In this document: positions 18,158 to 27,508 of the stretch, piece after piece
How the letters are laid out: each line of letters begins with the position of its first letter
Numbering within the stretch: the first letter of the stretch is position 1
NCBI RefSeq assembly: GCF_030687295.1
Contig: NZ_CP117425.1
Coordinates: forward strand, 5,522,001 to 5,586,000
DNA length: 64,000 bases
Source: Pseudomonas beijingensis
GTDB lineage: Bacteria; Pseudomonadota; Gammaproteobacteria; Pseudomonadales; Pseudomonadaceae
Direction of reading: 5' to 3'
Made by a program: the position numbers and the translations under genes
The notes under the pieces: generated by a model
Database searches by the model: none
What the model was told of the DNA's origin: nothing
The model's input: only the letters and a program-made list of their open reading frames with translations

Positions 18158-19495
18158 ATGATTCCTTCCCAAAGTTCCCGCCTGGCCCCAGGCCTGGGTG
18201 CCTCCACCGGCAGCGTCGCTGACAAGATCCGCGGCGCCATGGCCGTGGGCAAGACCCGTTGGGGCATGCTCGCCCTGGTGTTTTTCGCCACCACCCTGAA
18301 CTACATCGACCGCGCCGCCCTGGGCGTCATGCAGCCGATCCTGGCCAAGGAAATGAGCTGGACGGCGATGGATTACGCCAACATCAACTTCTGGTTCCAG
18401 GTCGGTTATGCCATCGGCTTCGTGTTGCAGGGGCGGCTGATCGACCGGATCGGCGTCAAGCGCGTGTTCTTCTGCGCCGTGCTGCTCTGGAGCCTGGCGA
18501 CCGGCGCCCATGGCCTGGCCACGTCGGCAGTGGGCTTCATGGTCTGCCGCTTCATCCTCGGCCTCACCGAAGCTGCCAACTACCCGGCCTGCGTGAAGAC
18601 CACCCGGCTGTGGTTCCCAGCGGGCGAACGGGCCGTGGCCACGGGTATTTTCAACGCCGGGACCAACGTCGGCGCGATGTTCACCCCGATGCTGCTGCCG
18701 CTGGTGCTGCACGTGTGGGGGTGGCAGGCCGCGTTCCTGTGCATGGCCGCCCTGGGCGGGATCTGGCTGCTGTTCTGGGGCTTGAAATACTTCAACCCCG
18801 AAGACCACCCCACCGTCAAACAGTCTGAACTGGACTACATCCAGGCCCAGGACGAACCGGACCAGGTTCGCGTACCGTTCTCACGTATCCTGCGCATGCG
18901 CGGCACCTGGGCGTTCGCCCTGGCCTACTCGATCACCGCGCCGGTGTTCTGGTTCTACCTCTATTGGTTGCCGCCGTTCCTGAACCAGCAATACAACCTG
19001 GGCATCAACGTGACCCAGATGGGCATCCCACTGATCATCATCTACCTCACCGCCGACTTCGGCAGCGTGGGCGGCGGGATCCTGTCGTCGTTCCTGATCG
19101 GCCGCGGCCTCAATCCGATCAAGGCGCGGCTGGTGTCCATGCTGCTGTTCGCCTGCTGCATCATCGGCGTGATCATGGCCGCCGGTGCCAGCAACCTGTG
19201 GATGGCGGTGTTCGCCATTTCCCTGGCCATCGGCGCGCACCAGGCCTGGACTGCCAACATCTGGAGCCTGGTGATGGACTACACGCCCAAGCACATGATG
19301 AGCACGGTGTTCGGCTTCGGCGGCATGTGCGCGGCCATCGGCGGGATGTTCATGACCCAGTTGGTGGGCCACATCCTCACGATCACCAACAACAACTACA
19401 CCGTGTTGTTCACCCTGATCCCGGCGATGTACTTCATTGCCCTGACCTGGCTGTACTTCATGGCGCCGCGCAAGGTGCCGACCCTGGAAAACTGA
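18158..19495 (+). CDS. MFS transporter of the anion:cation symporter (ACS) family, likely quinate/shikimate uptake
   Basis: 445 residues with 12 hydrophobic helices. It has the ACS/ExuT-type first helix (FFATTLNYIDRAALGV), the helix-2/3 loop GRLIDRIGVKRVF and the LTEAANYPA segment of the organic-acid carriers. It is divergent from the dehydroshikimate dehydratase gene across a 282-base gap holding a candidate operator. Context suggests import of quinate, shikimate or dehydroshikimate. Only a weak ribosome site precedes the ATG at 18158; a downstream ATG at 18239 would still keep all helices. Confidence 0.82.
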   Translation: MIPSQSSRLAPGLGASTGSVADKIRGAMAVGKTRWGMLALVFFATTLNYIDRAALGVMQPILAKEMSWTAMDYANINFWFQVGYAIGFVLQGRLIDRIGVKRVFFCAVLLWSLATGAHGLATSAVGFMVCRFILGLTEAANYPACVKTTRLWFPAGERAVATGIFNAGTNVGAMFTPMLLPLVLHVWGWQAAFLCMAALGGIWLLFWGLKYFNPEDHPTVKQSELDYIQAQDEPDQVRVPFSRILRMRGTWAFALAYSITAPVFWFYLYWLPPFLNQQYNLGINVTQMGIPLIIIYLTADFGSVGGGILSSFLIGRGLNPIKARLVSMLLFACCIIGVIMAAGASNLWMAVFAISLAIGAHQAWTANIWSLVMDYTPKHMMSTVFGFGGMCAAIGGMFMTQLVGHILTITNNNYTVLFTLIPAMYFIALTWLYFMAPRKVPTLEN

Positions 19496-19525
19496 TTGCA
19501 GTCAGCCCGGGATTATTTATCCCAA

Positions 19526-19612
19526 TGTGGGAGCAAGGCTTGCCCGCGATGAAGACGATGCGGTCCTAAGTGAACCGAGGTGCCCTCATCGCGGGCAAGC
19601 CTTGCTCCCACA
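19526..19612. repeat. REP inverted pair
   Basis: Inverted REP copies of the GGGAGCAAGGCTTGCCCGCGAT variety in the convergent gap between the MFS and EamA genes, so it can act at both 3' ends. Confidence 0.85.
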
Positions 19613-19634
19613 ATTGATCCCTTCACAATCGGTG

Positions 19635-20513
19635 TTAAGCCCGCCGCTGTTGCCACGCCGCCGCCAACCCACTCAAGCAGATCAGCGCGATGCCCACCAC
19701 AGTGGTCAGCGTCGGCGTATGGTTGAACAATAACCAGCCCAGCAGCCCGGCAAACACGATCTGGCAATACCCGAACGGCGCGAGCAGCGCCGGGGCGGCA
19801 AAGCGGAAGGCTTGGGTCAGCATCAGGTGCGCGGTCATCCCGCAGGCCCCCAGCGCCAACATCATCACCCCGTGCATCAGGCTCGGCACTTGCCAGAAGA
19901 ACGGCACCAGTGCGCTCATCACCAATGTGTTGCACAGGCCGGCGAAGAAATTGCTGGTGGTCGGGCTGTCGATCTCGCTGAGCTTGCGCGTGAGCAGTTG
20001 GTAGAAACAGAAAAACAGCGCCGAACAGAATGGCAACAACACCGCCGGGGTAAACAGATCGCCGCCGGGATGGACGATGATCAACACCCCGATAAAACCG
20101 AAGATCACCGCGATCCATTGACCGCGTGTCACGTGTTCCCCCAGCAACGGTACCGACAACGCGGTCACCAGCACGGGCGCAAGGAAGTTGACCGCCGTCG
20201 CCTCCGCCAGTGGGATGAACATCAACGCAGTGGTGAAAAACAAACTGGTGCCCAGCAGGCACAACGCCCGGGCCAACTGCCACAACGGGCGCTTGGTACG
20301 CAAAACCCGCAACCCCGAACGCGGCAGGAAGATCCCCGCCATCAACAAGGTGTGCACCACGTAACGCGCCCAGACCACCATGATGATCGGATAAAAACCC
20401 GACAGATATTTGGACAACGCGTCATGACTGGAGAACAGGAACGTTGCAACCAGAATAAGCACGATGCCCTTGAAAGCCTGATTGACGCCGGAGAGCGGTG
20501 TGCTGACGGTCAT
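19635..20513 (-). CDS. EamA-family (DMT) membrane transporter
   Basis: 292 residues with ten hydrophobic helices arranged as two EamA repeats (first repeat starts at ILVATFLFSSHDALSKYL; second contains FCSALFFCFYQLLTRK). DMT proteins of this type usually export small metabolites such as amino acids; the substrate is not readable. The ATG at 20513 fits the usual N-terminus. An upstream frame extension to 20693 has no transmembrane or family-like content and is rejected. Single gene. Confidence 0.8.
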   Translation of the reverse strand: MTVSTPLSGVNQAFKGIVLILVATFLFSSHDALSKYLSGFYPIIMVVWARYVVHTLLMAGIFLPRSGLRVLRTKRPLWQLARALCLLGTSLFFTTALMFIPLAEATAVNFLAPVLVTALSVPLLGEHVTRGQWIAVIFGFIGVLIIVHPGGDLFTPAVLLPFCSALFFCFYQLLTRKLSEIDSPTTSNFFAGLCNTLVMSALVPFFWQVPSLMHGVMMLALGACGMTAHLMLTQAFRFAAPALLAPFGYCQIVFAGLLGWLLFNHTPTLTTVVGIALICLSGLAAAWQQRRA

Positions 20514-20765
20514 GAGGGAAACCTGCGTTGCTTGATGTAAGGGCCGTGACGCACGATGCAGTTGTTGGGCCAGCGAGCATACCGATAAGTTCTGAATTCG
20601 AAGTGTAATGAAAATTGCGCAGCCAGGCAGGATTGGCTCACCGCTGAACCAAAACTCGCCTTCGTTGCCTGACAGCTCAAGCGCGGCGCGCACCTTGGGC
20701 GCCTAAAAGCTAGACTCATCGCCACAGCAGTCATTTTTAGCAGGGTCATTCAGAGGATTTTCCAC

Positions 20766-21650
20766 ATGTTATGGAAAAAAGGTCGCCGCAGTGACAACGT
20801 GGTGGACGCCCGTGGTGACGGTGGGGGCGGTGGCGGGATGCGTTTCGGCGGCGGCAAGGGATTGAGCCTGACGGCCATTATCCTGATCGTCGGCATCGGC
20901 TGGATCACCGGCCAGGACCCGATGCAGATTCTCGGGCAACTGGCCGGGCAGATGGACCAGTCCGCGCCTGCCACTTCACAAACCCGCCAGGCGCCACCGG
21001 CCAACGATGAACAGGCCGAGTTCGTGCGCTCGATCCTCGGCGATACCGAAGACACCTGGGGCCAGGTCTTCCAGCAGGCCGGACGCCAGTACCAGCAACC
21101 CAAACTGGTGTTGTTCAGCGGTCGAGTCAACTCGGCCTGCGGCCTGGCCTCCTCGGCGACCGGTCCGTTCTATTGCCCGGCGGACCGGCAGGTCTACCTG
21201 GACATGAGTTTCTTCAAGGAAATGTCCCAACGCTTCGCCGCCGCCGGAGACTTCGCCCAAGCCTACGTCATCGCCCACGAAGTCGGTCACCATGTGCAAA
21301 CGCTGCTCGGCGTGTCGGCGAAAATCCAGGAAGCCCGCCAGCAAGGCCGGCAGATGGAGGGCGACGGCGGCTTGTTGGTACGCCAGGAATTGCAGGCCGA
21401 TTGCCTGGCCGGGGTCTGGGCCAACCATGCGCAAAAACGCCTGAACTGGCTGGAGCCGGGGGACATCGAGGAAGCCTTGACCGCCGCCAACGCCATCGGT
21501 GATGACCGCTTGCAGCAACAAGGCCAGGGCCGCGTCGTGCCGGACTCCTTCACCCATGGCACTTCGGCGCAGCGGGTGCGCTGGTTCAAGACCGGCTTCG
21601 CCCAGGGCCAGGTCAGCCAGTGCGACACGTTCGCGGCGAAAAACCTGTAG
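20766..21650 (+). CDS. ypfJ: YpfJ-type neutral zinc metallopeptidase
   Basis: 294 residues (PF04228). A positively charged start with a Gly-rich linker (GDGGGGGGMRFGGG) leads to one signal-anchor helix (LTAIILIVGIGWITG, about residues 36-50), so the catalytic domain faces the periplasm. The zinc motif HEVGHH lies near residue 177 and the downstream segment QELQADCLAGVWA supplies the third ligand region. Physiological substrates are unknown. The next gene starts on the base after its stop codon. Confidence 0.85.
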   Translation: MLWKKGRRSDNVVDARGDGGGGGGMRFGGGKGLSLTAIILIVGIGWITGQDPMQILGQLAGQMDQSAPATSQTRQAPPANDEQAEFVRSILGDTEDTWGQVFQQAGRQYQQPKLVLFSGRVNSACGLASSATGPFYCPADRQVYLDMSFFKEMSQRFAAAGDFAQAYVIAHEVGHHVQTLLGVSAKIQEARQQGRQMEGDGGLLVRQELQADCLAGVWANHAQKRLNWLEPGDIEEALTAANAIGDDRLQQQGQGRVVPDSFTHGTSAQRVRWFKTGFAQGQVSQCDTFAAKNL

Positions 21651-22598
21651 ATGAAGTGGGGGGCGTTGATCGGGCTGGTGCTGTGCTGCACCGTTGCCCA
21701 GGGCGAGGAACACGGCGTCAACGTGGTCGCCCAAGGGCGCCTGCAATTCAAGGGCGGCGCCATGGCCGTCGCCGTCAGCCCGCCCCCGGCGTCTATCCAG
21801 CGCGTACTGATCATCCTTCATGGTCGGCTGCGCAATGCCGAAACCTACCTGCACAGCGCCGAAAAAGCGGCCGAGCAGGCCGGGCAACAGGGCACGACGC
21901 TGATCATCGCCCCACAATTTCTCAACGAGCAGGACGTGGCTCGCCACACATTGCCCAATGAGCTGCTGCGCTGGCGGGGCAATGACTGGATGGCCGGTGG
22001 CTTGTCCACGGGGCCCAATCCGGTCAGTTCTTTCCAGGTTCTCGACGACATCGTCGCGCGGGTCAGTGATCGGCAGCAGTTTCCCGAGGTGAAGGAGATC
22101 GTCATCGCTGGCCATTCCGGCGGCGCCCAAGTCGTGCAGCGCTATGCCCTGCTCGCCCACGGCCAATACCGGATCAACCCGCGGTTTGTCATCGCCAACC
22201 CATCGTCCTATGCCTACTTCGATGCGCAACGGCCCATGGCGTTCGACCCGGCCAGTTGTCCTGGCTTCAACCGCTGGAAATACGGCCTGCAGGACCTGCC
22301 CGCCTATGCCAGCGGGCAAACGCCTGCCCGCCTGGAGGAGAACTACGTCAAGCGCGACATCGTTTATCTGCTCGGGCAGCAGGATACCGACCCGGAGCAT
22401 CCGGCGCTGGACAAGGGTTGTGAAGCGCAAACCCAAGGTCCGTATCGGTTACTGCGCGGGCATTTCTTTTTCGACTACCTGACCCGGCGTCATCCCGAGG
22501 GATTGAACCAGCGGCTGATCGAAGTGCCGGGGGTCGGGCACAATGGGAGTGGGATGTTCAATTCGCCGGAGGGGTTAAAGGTATTGTTTGGGCGGTAA
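21651..22598 (+). CDS. Secreted alpha/beta-hydrolase-like protein
   Basis: 315 residues with a signal peptide (MKWGALIGLVLCCTVAQG, cleaved about residue 18). It has the nucleophile elbow GHSGG near residue 155, the LHGR oxyanion-type loop near residue 57, and a C-terminal His in PGVGHNG. These fit the Ser-Asp-His arrangement of the alpha/beta hydrolase fold. The substrate is unknown. It begins immediately after the ypfJ stop with no gap, so translation is probably coupled and both products reach the periplasm. Confidence 0.72.
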   Translation: MKWGALIGLVLCCTVAQGEEHGVNVVAQGRLQFKGGAMAVAVSPPPASIQRVLIILHGRLRNAETYLHSAEKAAEQAGQQGTTLIIAPQFLNEQDVARHTLPNELLRWRGNDWMAGGLSTGPNPVSSFQVLDDIVARVSDRQQFPEVKEIVIAGHSGGAQVVQRYALLAHGQYRINPRFVIANPSSYAYFDAQRPMAFDPASCPGFNRWKYGLQDLPAYASGQTPARLEENYVKRDIVYLLGQQDTDPEHPALDKGCEAQTQGPYRLLRGHFFFDYLTRRHPEGLNQRLIEVPGVGHNGSGMFNSPEGLKVLFGR

Positions 22599-22621
22599 GC
22601 CTTGTGGTGGCTTATAGGGCC

Positions 22622-22700
22622 TCATCGCGAGCAAGCTCGCTCCCACAGGGTTTTCTGCGTTCGCCACAGATCCATTGTGGGAGCGAGCTTGCTCGCGATG
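22622..22700. repeat. REP inverted pair in tail-to-tail order
   Basis: Here the ATCGCGAGCAAGCTCGCTCC copy comes first and GGGAGCGAGCTTGCTCGCGAT second, the reverse of most copies in the window. Each REP keeps its own short internal hairpin. It lies between the convergent hydrolase and HAD genes. Confidence 0.85.
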
Positions 22701-22724
22701 GCGGCTAGCCAGCCAATATCAATC

Positions 22725-23318
22725 TCAAGCAAAAAGCATCCGCCGCAACTCGACACAATCGCGCGCATGCCAATCCGTCAGCTCCGGCCATGGATTGTCC
22801 GGCAGGTTCACCAACACCGTCCGCGACCCTGCAGCACGACCGCAGTCCAGGTCGAAGCGATAGTCACCCACCATCACCATCGTGTCAGGCGCCACGTTCC
22901 AGGCCTCGGCCAGTCTCAACAGGCCACCGGGATGTGGCTTGGGCGGGGCCTCGTCGCGGCCCAGCACATCCTCCACGGCGAAGCAGTCCGCCAGGCCAAT
23001 GGCCTCCAGGGTCACGTGGGCCAGTTCGCGGGCGTTGCGGGTCAGGATCCCCAGGCGATAGCCGCGACCGGCCAGCTCTCGCACCAATTCGACCGCGCCA
23101 GGCGCAGGCTTGGAGCCCAGCGCCAGGTCCCGTTCGTGTTCCAGCAACCAGGCATGCTTGGCCGCCGCTTCCTCAGCGGGCAACCCTGCCAGATGAGTGA
23201 GGATGTCATCTTCGGCCGGAATCGCCAGGGCCACGCGGATCGCCGCGAAGTCATGCACGGCGATCGTCAACGTGCCGTCCATGTCGAACACCCAGTGCCG
23301 AACCTCGGACAGGCTCAT
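22725..23318 (-). CDS. HAD-superfamily (HAD-IA) phosphatase
   Basis: 197 residues. Motif I VFDMDGTLT near residue 11, motif II LTRNA near 100, motif III Lys in PPKPHPGG near 137 and motif IV VGDYRFDLDCG near 160 are all present. This is a complete phosphohydrolase of the phosphoglycolate phosphatase/GMP nucleotidase-like group with unknown substrate. The ATG at 23318 overlaps the tesB stop (ATGA), so the two genes are coupled. Confidence 0.83.
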   Translation of the reverse strand: MSLSEVRHWVFDMDGTLTIAVHDFAAIRVALAIPAEDDILTHLAGLPAEEAAAKHAWLLEHERDLALGSKPAPGAVELVRELAGRGYRLGILTRNARELAHVTLEAIGLADCFAVEDVLGRDEAPPKPHPGGLLRLAEAWNVAPDTMVMVGDYRFDLDCGRAAGSRTVLVNLPDNPWPELTDWHARDCVELRRMLFA

Positions 23319-24184
23319 GCCCAGTCCTTGCGGTGACGAATCAGGCCTTCCTGGGTGACCGAGGCCACCAGTTGCCCGGCGCGGTTGAACACGCTGCCAC
23401 GGGAAAAACCACGGGAATTGCCGGCCCACGGGCTGTCCATGGCGTAGAGCAACCAGTCATCGGCGCGCAGGTCGGCATGGAACCACAAGGCGTGGTCGAG
23501 GCTGGCGACCTGCATGTCTTTCTGCCAGACCGATTTACCGTGGGGCAACATCGAGGTGGTCAATAGACCGAAGTCCGACGCATAGGCCAGCAGGTATTTG
23601 TGCAAGGCCGGCGAATCCGCCAAGGCGCCATCGGCACGGAACCACACGTATTTCACCGGGTCGGCCGGCTGCGGGTTGTAAGGGTCTTTTTCGGTGACCG
23701 GGCGCACCTCGATCGGCTTGGGGCACAGCAGTTTTTCACGCATGTGCTCGGGCAGCAGGTGCGCGCGCTGCTGGGTCAGCTCCAGTTCGGACGGCAGGTT
23801 TTCCGGGCCGACAACCTGCGGCATGGTGCTCTGGTGCTCAAAACCCTGTTCGTCGTACTGGAACGACGCACTGCAGGTGAAAATCGGGTTGCCCTTCTGG
23901 ATCGCCGTCACCCGGCGGGTGCTGAAACTGCCGCCGTCACGCACCCGGTCCACCTGGTAGACCACAGGCAGCGCGGCATCGCCCGGACGCAGGAAATAAC
24001 CGTGCATCGAATGCACATGGCGCGCCTCTTCCACGGTCTGGCTGGCCGCCGACAACGACTGGCCCAATACCTGGCCGCCGAACAACTGGCGAAACCCCAA
24101 ATCCTGGCTGCGACCGCGAAACAGGTTCTCTTCGATCGGTTCCAGGGTCAGCAGGTCGACCAGATCTTCCAACACGTGGCTCAT
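23315..24184 (-). CDS. tesB: Acyl-CoA thioesterase II
   Basis: 289 residues, a double hot-dog protein as in E. coli TesB (286). The N-terminal half has FRGRSQDLGFRQLFGGQVLGQ; the catalytic set is suggested by Asp in YASDFGLL, SLDHALWFHADLR and Gln in VTQEGLIR. It hydrolyses medium- and long-chain acyl-CoA to free acid and CoA. First gene of a pair with the HAD phosphatase. Confidence 0.93.
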   Translation of the reverse strand: MSHVLEDLVDLLTLEPIEENLFRGRSQDLGFRQLFGGQVLGQSLSAASQTVEEARHVHSMHGYFLRPGDAALPVVYQVDRVRDGGSFSTRRVTAIQKGNPIFTCSASFQYDEQGFEHQSTMPQVVGPENLPSELELTQQRAHLLPEHMREKLLCPKPIEVRPVTEKDPYNPQPADPVKYVWFRADGALADSPALHKYLLAYASDFGLLTTSMLPHGKSVWQKDMQVASLDHALWFHADLRADDWLLYAMDSPWAGNSRGFSRGSVFNRAGQLVASVTQEGLIRHRKDWA

Positions 24185-24288
24185 TCAGACTTTCCTCACA
24201 CAGCGCAATACCGCGCAGGCTAAGCCACGGCGGTGGATCGATTGTTGGCCCAGGCCATTTTGGCGGGCAGTATAAACGTCCGTGTCGG

Positions 24289-24858
24289 CTAACCGTGCAG
24301 GGTCTGCAACCACTGCTCACGATTGATGCGATAGAGCACATGGTGACGCAAAGGATGACCGACGGCGAGTGTCGGGTGCTCGAAGTCGTCCGCCGGGTCA
24401 TGCTGCATGCCAATGGCCTGCATGACCTTTTGCGAGGGCAGGTTATCGACGGCGGTGAACGCCACCACTTCTTCCAGCGTCAACTGGTCGAAGGCACAAC
24501 GCAGCGCGGTCCACGCCGCTTCGCTGGCATACCCCAGGCCCCAGTGCTCCCGGGCCAGGCGCCAGCCGATCTCGATGGCCGGCGTGAACGGCGCGTCGAA
24601 CCCGACCACACCGAGCCCGGTAAAGCCAATGAAGGCCCCGGTGTCCTTGCGTTCCAGCGCCCACAAACCAAAACCATGCTCGGCGAAATGCCCACGCACG
24701 CGACCGATCAGGGCGGCGCTTTCCAGGCGGCTCAGGCGCGCCGGGAAATACCGCATCACCTGCGGATCGGCGCACATGGCGGCAAATTCCGGCAAGTCAT
24801 CATCGCGCCACTGCCGCAAGAGCAACCGTGCGCTTTCCAGTTCCAGTATCGGCTCCAT
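24289..24858 (-). CDS. GNAT-family N-acetyltransferase (RimJ/RimL-like)
   Basis: 189 residues. It starts like RimJ/RimL proteins (LELESARLLLRQWRDDDLPEF) and has the acetyl-CoA loop in the REHWGLGYASEA segment and the VDNLPSQKVMQAIG motif. The acceptor substrate is unknown. The ATG at 24858 has GGGAG 5 bases upstream; a GTG two codons earlier is worse. Single gene, divergent from the deacetylase gene. Confidence 0.83.
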   Translation of the reverse strand: MEPILELESARLLLRQWRDDDLPEFAAMCADPQVMRYFPARLSRLESAALIGRVRGHFAEHGFGLWALERKDTGAFIGFTGLGVVGFDAPFTPAIEIGWRLAREHWGLGYASEAAWTALRCAFDQLTLEEVVAFTAVDNLPSQKVMQAIGMQHDPADDFEHPTLAVGHPLRHHVLYRINREQWLQTLHG

Positions 24859-24931
24859 CTTCACTCCCTTTCCATGCCCCAGAGTCTACATCGCTGGTAG
24901 GATCCGTCACTCAATCACTACTGAAAACACC

Positions 24932-25852
24932 ATGCCGCTACCGCTGATCTATCACGAAGACTACAGCCCCGAATTCCCGGCGGAACATCGTTTCCCCATG
25001 GACAAGTTTCGCCTGCTGCGCGATCACCTGGTGGACAGCGGCCTGACCCGCGACGCGGACCTGTTGCGCCCATCGCTGTGCCCGCCGGACATTCTCGCCC
25101 TGGCCCACGACCGTGGGTATATCGAACGCTACATGGGCGGCGAGTTGTCCCGCGAAGACCAACGGCGACTGGGTCTGCCCTGGAGCGAGGCCCTGGCCCG
25201 CCGAACGGTACGCGCCGTGGGCGGTTCGCTCCTGGCCGCCGAACAAGCCCTCGAACACGGACTGGCCTGCCACTTGGCCGGCGGCACCCATCACGCCCAC
25301 TACGACCACCCGGCCGGGTTCTGCATTTTCAACGACCTGGCGGTGATCAGCCGCTATTTCCTGGCCAGCGGTCGGGTCTCGCGAGTGCTGATTTTCGATT
25401 GCGATGTGCATCAGGGCGACGGTACCGCCCGAATACTCCATGACACCCCGGACGCCGTGACAGTTTCCTTGCACTGCGAAAAGAATTTTCCCGCACGCAA
25501 AGCGCAAAGCGACTGGGACATCCCGCTGCCGATGGGCATGGGCGACGCCGCTTACTTGAACGTGGTGGACGATGCGCTCAACTACCTGCTGCCGCTCTAC
25601 CAGCCGGACCTGGTGCTGTATGACGCCGGCGTCGACGTGCACAAGGACGACGCCCTCGGTTATCTGAAGCTGACGGACGAAGGCCTCGCCGCCCGGGACG
25701 AGAGCGTCATGCGCCATTGCCTGGGACGCGACATCCCGGTGGTCGGCGTGATCGGCGGAGGCTACAGCAAGGACCGCCAGGCCCTGGCCCGCCGCCACGG
25801 GATCCTGCACCACAGCGCACAAAGGGTCTGGACGTCATCAGGTTGTCATTGA
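24932..25852 (+). CDS. Histone-deacetylase-family (class II HDAC-like) hydrolase
   Basis: 306 residues. It has the HDAC fold signatures: GGTHHAHY with the two active-site histidines, the zinc ligands Asp and His in DCDVHQGDG and Asp in YDAGVDVH, and the C-terminal GGGY. Bacterial members deacetylate acetylated polyamines or other small amides; the substrate here is not evident. The ATG at 24932 begins the conserved PLIYHEDYSPEFP N-terminus. Confidence 0.88.
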   Translation: MPLPLIYHEDYSPEFPAEHRFPMDKFRLLRDHLVDSGLTRDADLLRPSLCPPDILALAHDRGYIERYMGGELSREDQRRLGLPWSEALARRTVRAVGGSLLAAEQALEHGLACHLAGGTHHAHYDHPAGFCIFNDLAVISRYFLASGRVSRVLIFDCDVHQGDGTARILHDTPDAVTVSLHCEKNFPARKAQSDWDIPLPMGMGDAAYLNVVDDALNYLLPLYQPDLVLYDAGVDVHKDDALGYLKLTDEGLAARDESVMRHCLGRDIPVVGVIGGGYSKDRQALARRHGILHHSAQRVWTSSGCH

Positions 25853-25990
25853 AACCTGGGCTTTACCCACAATGCCTGTGGAGCGGCCTGTGGATAACCT
25901 GAGCGAAACGGCCTACAGGCTATGTCGCCTGTAGCGTGCAGAGGCTTGGCTATTTTTTGATCAGACTTCTCAAGAACACCTACCTTCCCA

Positions 25991-26078
25991 TGTGGGAGCG
26001 AGCTTGCTCGCGATAGCGGAGTATCAGCCACATCAATCTCGCTGACACACCGCTATCGCGAGCAAGCTCGCTCCCACA
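25991..26078. repeat. REP inverted pair
   Basis: TGTGGGAGCGAGCTTGCTCG and its inverse with inner arms around TATCAGCC and GCTGACACACCGC. It lies between the deacetylase and flavoprotein genes, about 50 bases before the latter. Confidence 0.85.
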
Positions 26079-26131
26079 GGGATTTGTGCTGATAGAATGC
26101 CCCGCCTATCCCAACCCCCACAGTTCACATC

Positions 26132-27373
26132 ATGACCTCGACCGCCCAGCCCTCCTCCTCAAACATCGCCATCATCGGCGGCGGCCCCGCCGGCCTGATG
26201 GCGGCCGAGGTGTTGAGCCAGGCCGGCCTGCAGGTCGACCTGTACGACGGCATGCCATCGGTGGGCAGGAAATTCCTGCTGGCCGGCGTGGGCGGCATGA
26301 ACATCACCCACTCCGAAGCCTTCCCGGCCTTCCTGTCCCGCTACGCCGAACGCGCGCCAAACCTCGCACCGCTGTTGCGGGCCTTCGGGGCGGATGAGTT
26401 ATGCACATGGATCCACGGGTTGGGCATCGACACCTTTGTCGGCAGCTCCGGGCGGGTCTTTCCTACCGACATGAAGGCCGCTCCACTGTTGCGCGCCTGG
26501 CTCAAACGCCTGCGCGACGCTGGCGTGGTGATCCACACCCGTCATCGCTGGCTCGGCTGGAATCCCGATGGCAGCTTGCGCATCGCCTCGCCGGACGGTG
26601 AAAAAACCTTGCGCCCCAAGGCCACTTTGCTGGCGTTGGGCGGCGGCAGTTGGTCGCGCCTGGGCTCCGACGGCGCCTGGATGCTACCGCTGGAACAACG
26701 CGGCGTAGCGCTGGCGCCACTGCAACCGAGCAACTGCGGGTTCGAGGTCGAGGCCTGGAGCGACCTGATGATCAGCAAATTTGCCGGCGCCCCGCTCAAG
26801 AACATCGCCATGGGCCTGAACGACGATGTGCCACGCCTCGGCGAATGCGTGATCACCGCCACCGGCCTCGAAGGCAGCCTGGTCTATGCCCTGTCGGCAG
26901 CGATTCGCGAAACCATCAACCGACACGGCAGCGCGACCCTTCATATGGACCTGTTGCCGGGCCGGCCTGTGGATAAGATCCTCCAGGCCCTGAACAAACC
27001 GCGTGGGTCACGCTCGATGGCCAAGCACTTGCACAGCCAATTGGGGATCGACGGGGTCAAGGCGGCACTGTTGCGCGAGCTCACCCCGGTCGAGTGCTTC
27101 ACTGACCCGGCACAACTGGCCCAGGCGATCAAAGCCCTGCCGATCACCCTGGTGAAGCCCCGGCCCCTGGACGAAGCCATCAGCAGCGCCGGTGGCGTGA
27201 CGTTCGAAGCCCTGGATGAACGCCTGATGCTCAAGAAAGTGCCCGGCGTTTTCTGCGCCGGGGAAATGCTCGATTGGGAAGCGCCGACCGGCGGTTACCT
27301 GCTCACGGCGTGCTTTGCCAGCGGCCGGGCGGCGGGGTTGGGAATGGTGGAGTGGTTACAGCGTCTGGATTGA
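26132..27373 (+). CDS. BaiN/HI0933-like FAD-dependent oxidoreductase
   Basis: 413 residues. An N-terminal dinucleotide site (IIGGGPAGLMAAEVL) is followed by the GRKFLLAGVGGMNITH segment characteristic of the HI0933/BaiN family (TIGR03862 branch), with a second FAD region at the C-terminus (GVFCAGEMLDWEAPTGGYLL). The family is a soluble flavoprotein group with poorly known substrates. Single gene between REP elements. Confidence 0.85.
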   Translation: MTSTAQPSSSNIAIIGGGPAGLMAAEVLSQAGLQVDLYDGMPSVGRKFLLAGVGGMNITHSEAFPAFLSRYAERAPNLAPLLRAFGADELCTWIHGLGIDTFVGSSGRVFPTDMKAAPLLRAWLKRLRDAGVVIHTRHRWLGWNPDGSLRIASPDGEKTLRPKATLLALGGGSWSRLGSDGAWMLPLEQRGVALAPLQPSNCGFEVEAWSDLMISKFAGAPLKNIAMGLNDDVPRLGECVITATGLEGSLVYALSAAIRETINRHGSATLHMDLLPGRPVDKILQALNKPRGSRSMAKHLHSQLGIDGVKAALLRELTPVECFTDPAQLAQAIKALPITLVKPRPLDEAISSAGGVTFEALDERLMLKKVPGVFCAGEMLDWEAPTGGYLLTACFASGRAAGLGMVEWLQRLD

Positions 27374-27388
27374 AGATCGAGGCGCGCC

Positions 27389-27482
27389 CATCGCGAGCAA
27401 GCTCGCTCCCACAGAAGATCTGTAGCGGACACCGGATCTGTGCACACCTGAGAACCACTGTGGGAGCGAGCTTGCTCGCGAT
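27389..27482. repeat. REP inverted pair, tail-to-tail order
   Basis: ATCGCGAGCAAGCTCGCTCC first and GGGAGCGAGCTTGCTCGCGAT second, with a spacer of about 45 bases. It lies in the convergent gap between the flavoprotein and rhlE. Confidence 0.83.
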
Positions 27483-27508
27483 AGCGATGTATCAGACGCC
27501 GCGAATCA

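Noticed and set aside
20976..22436. 486-codon minus-strand frame over ypfJ and the hydrolase gene
   Set aside because: Covers two real genes in antisense; no ribosome site or domain.
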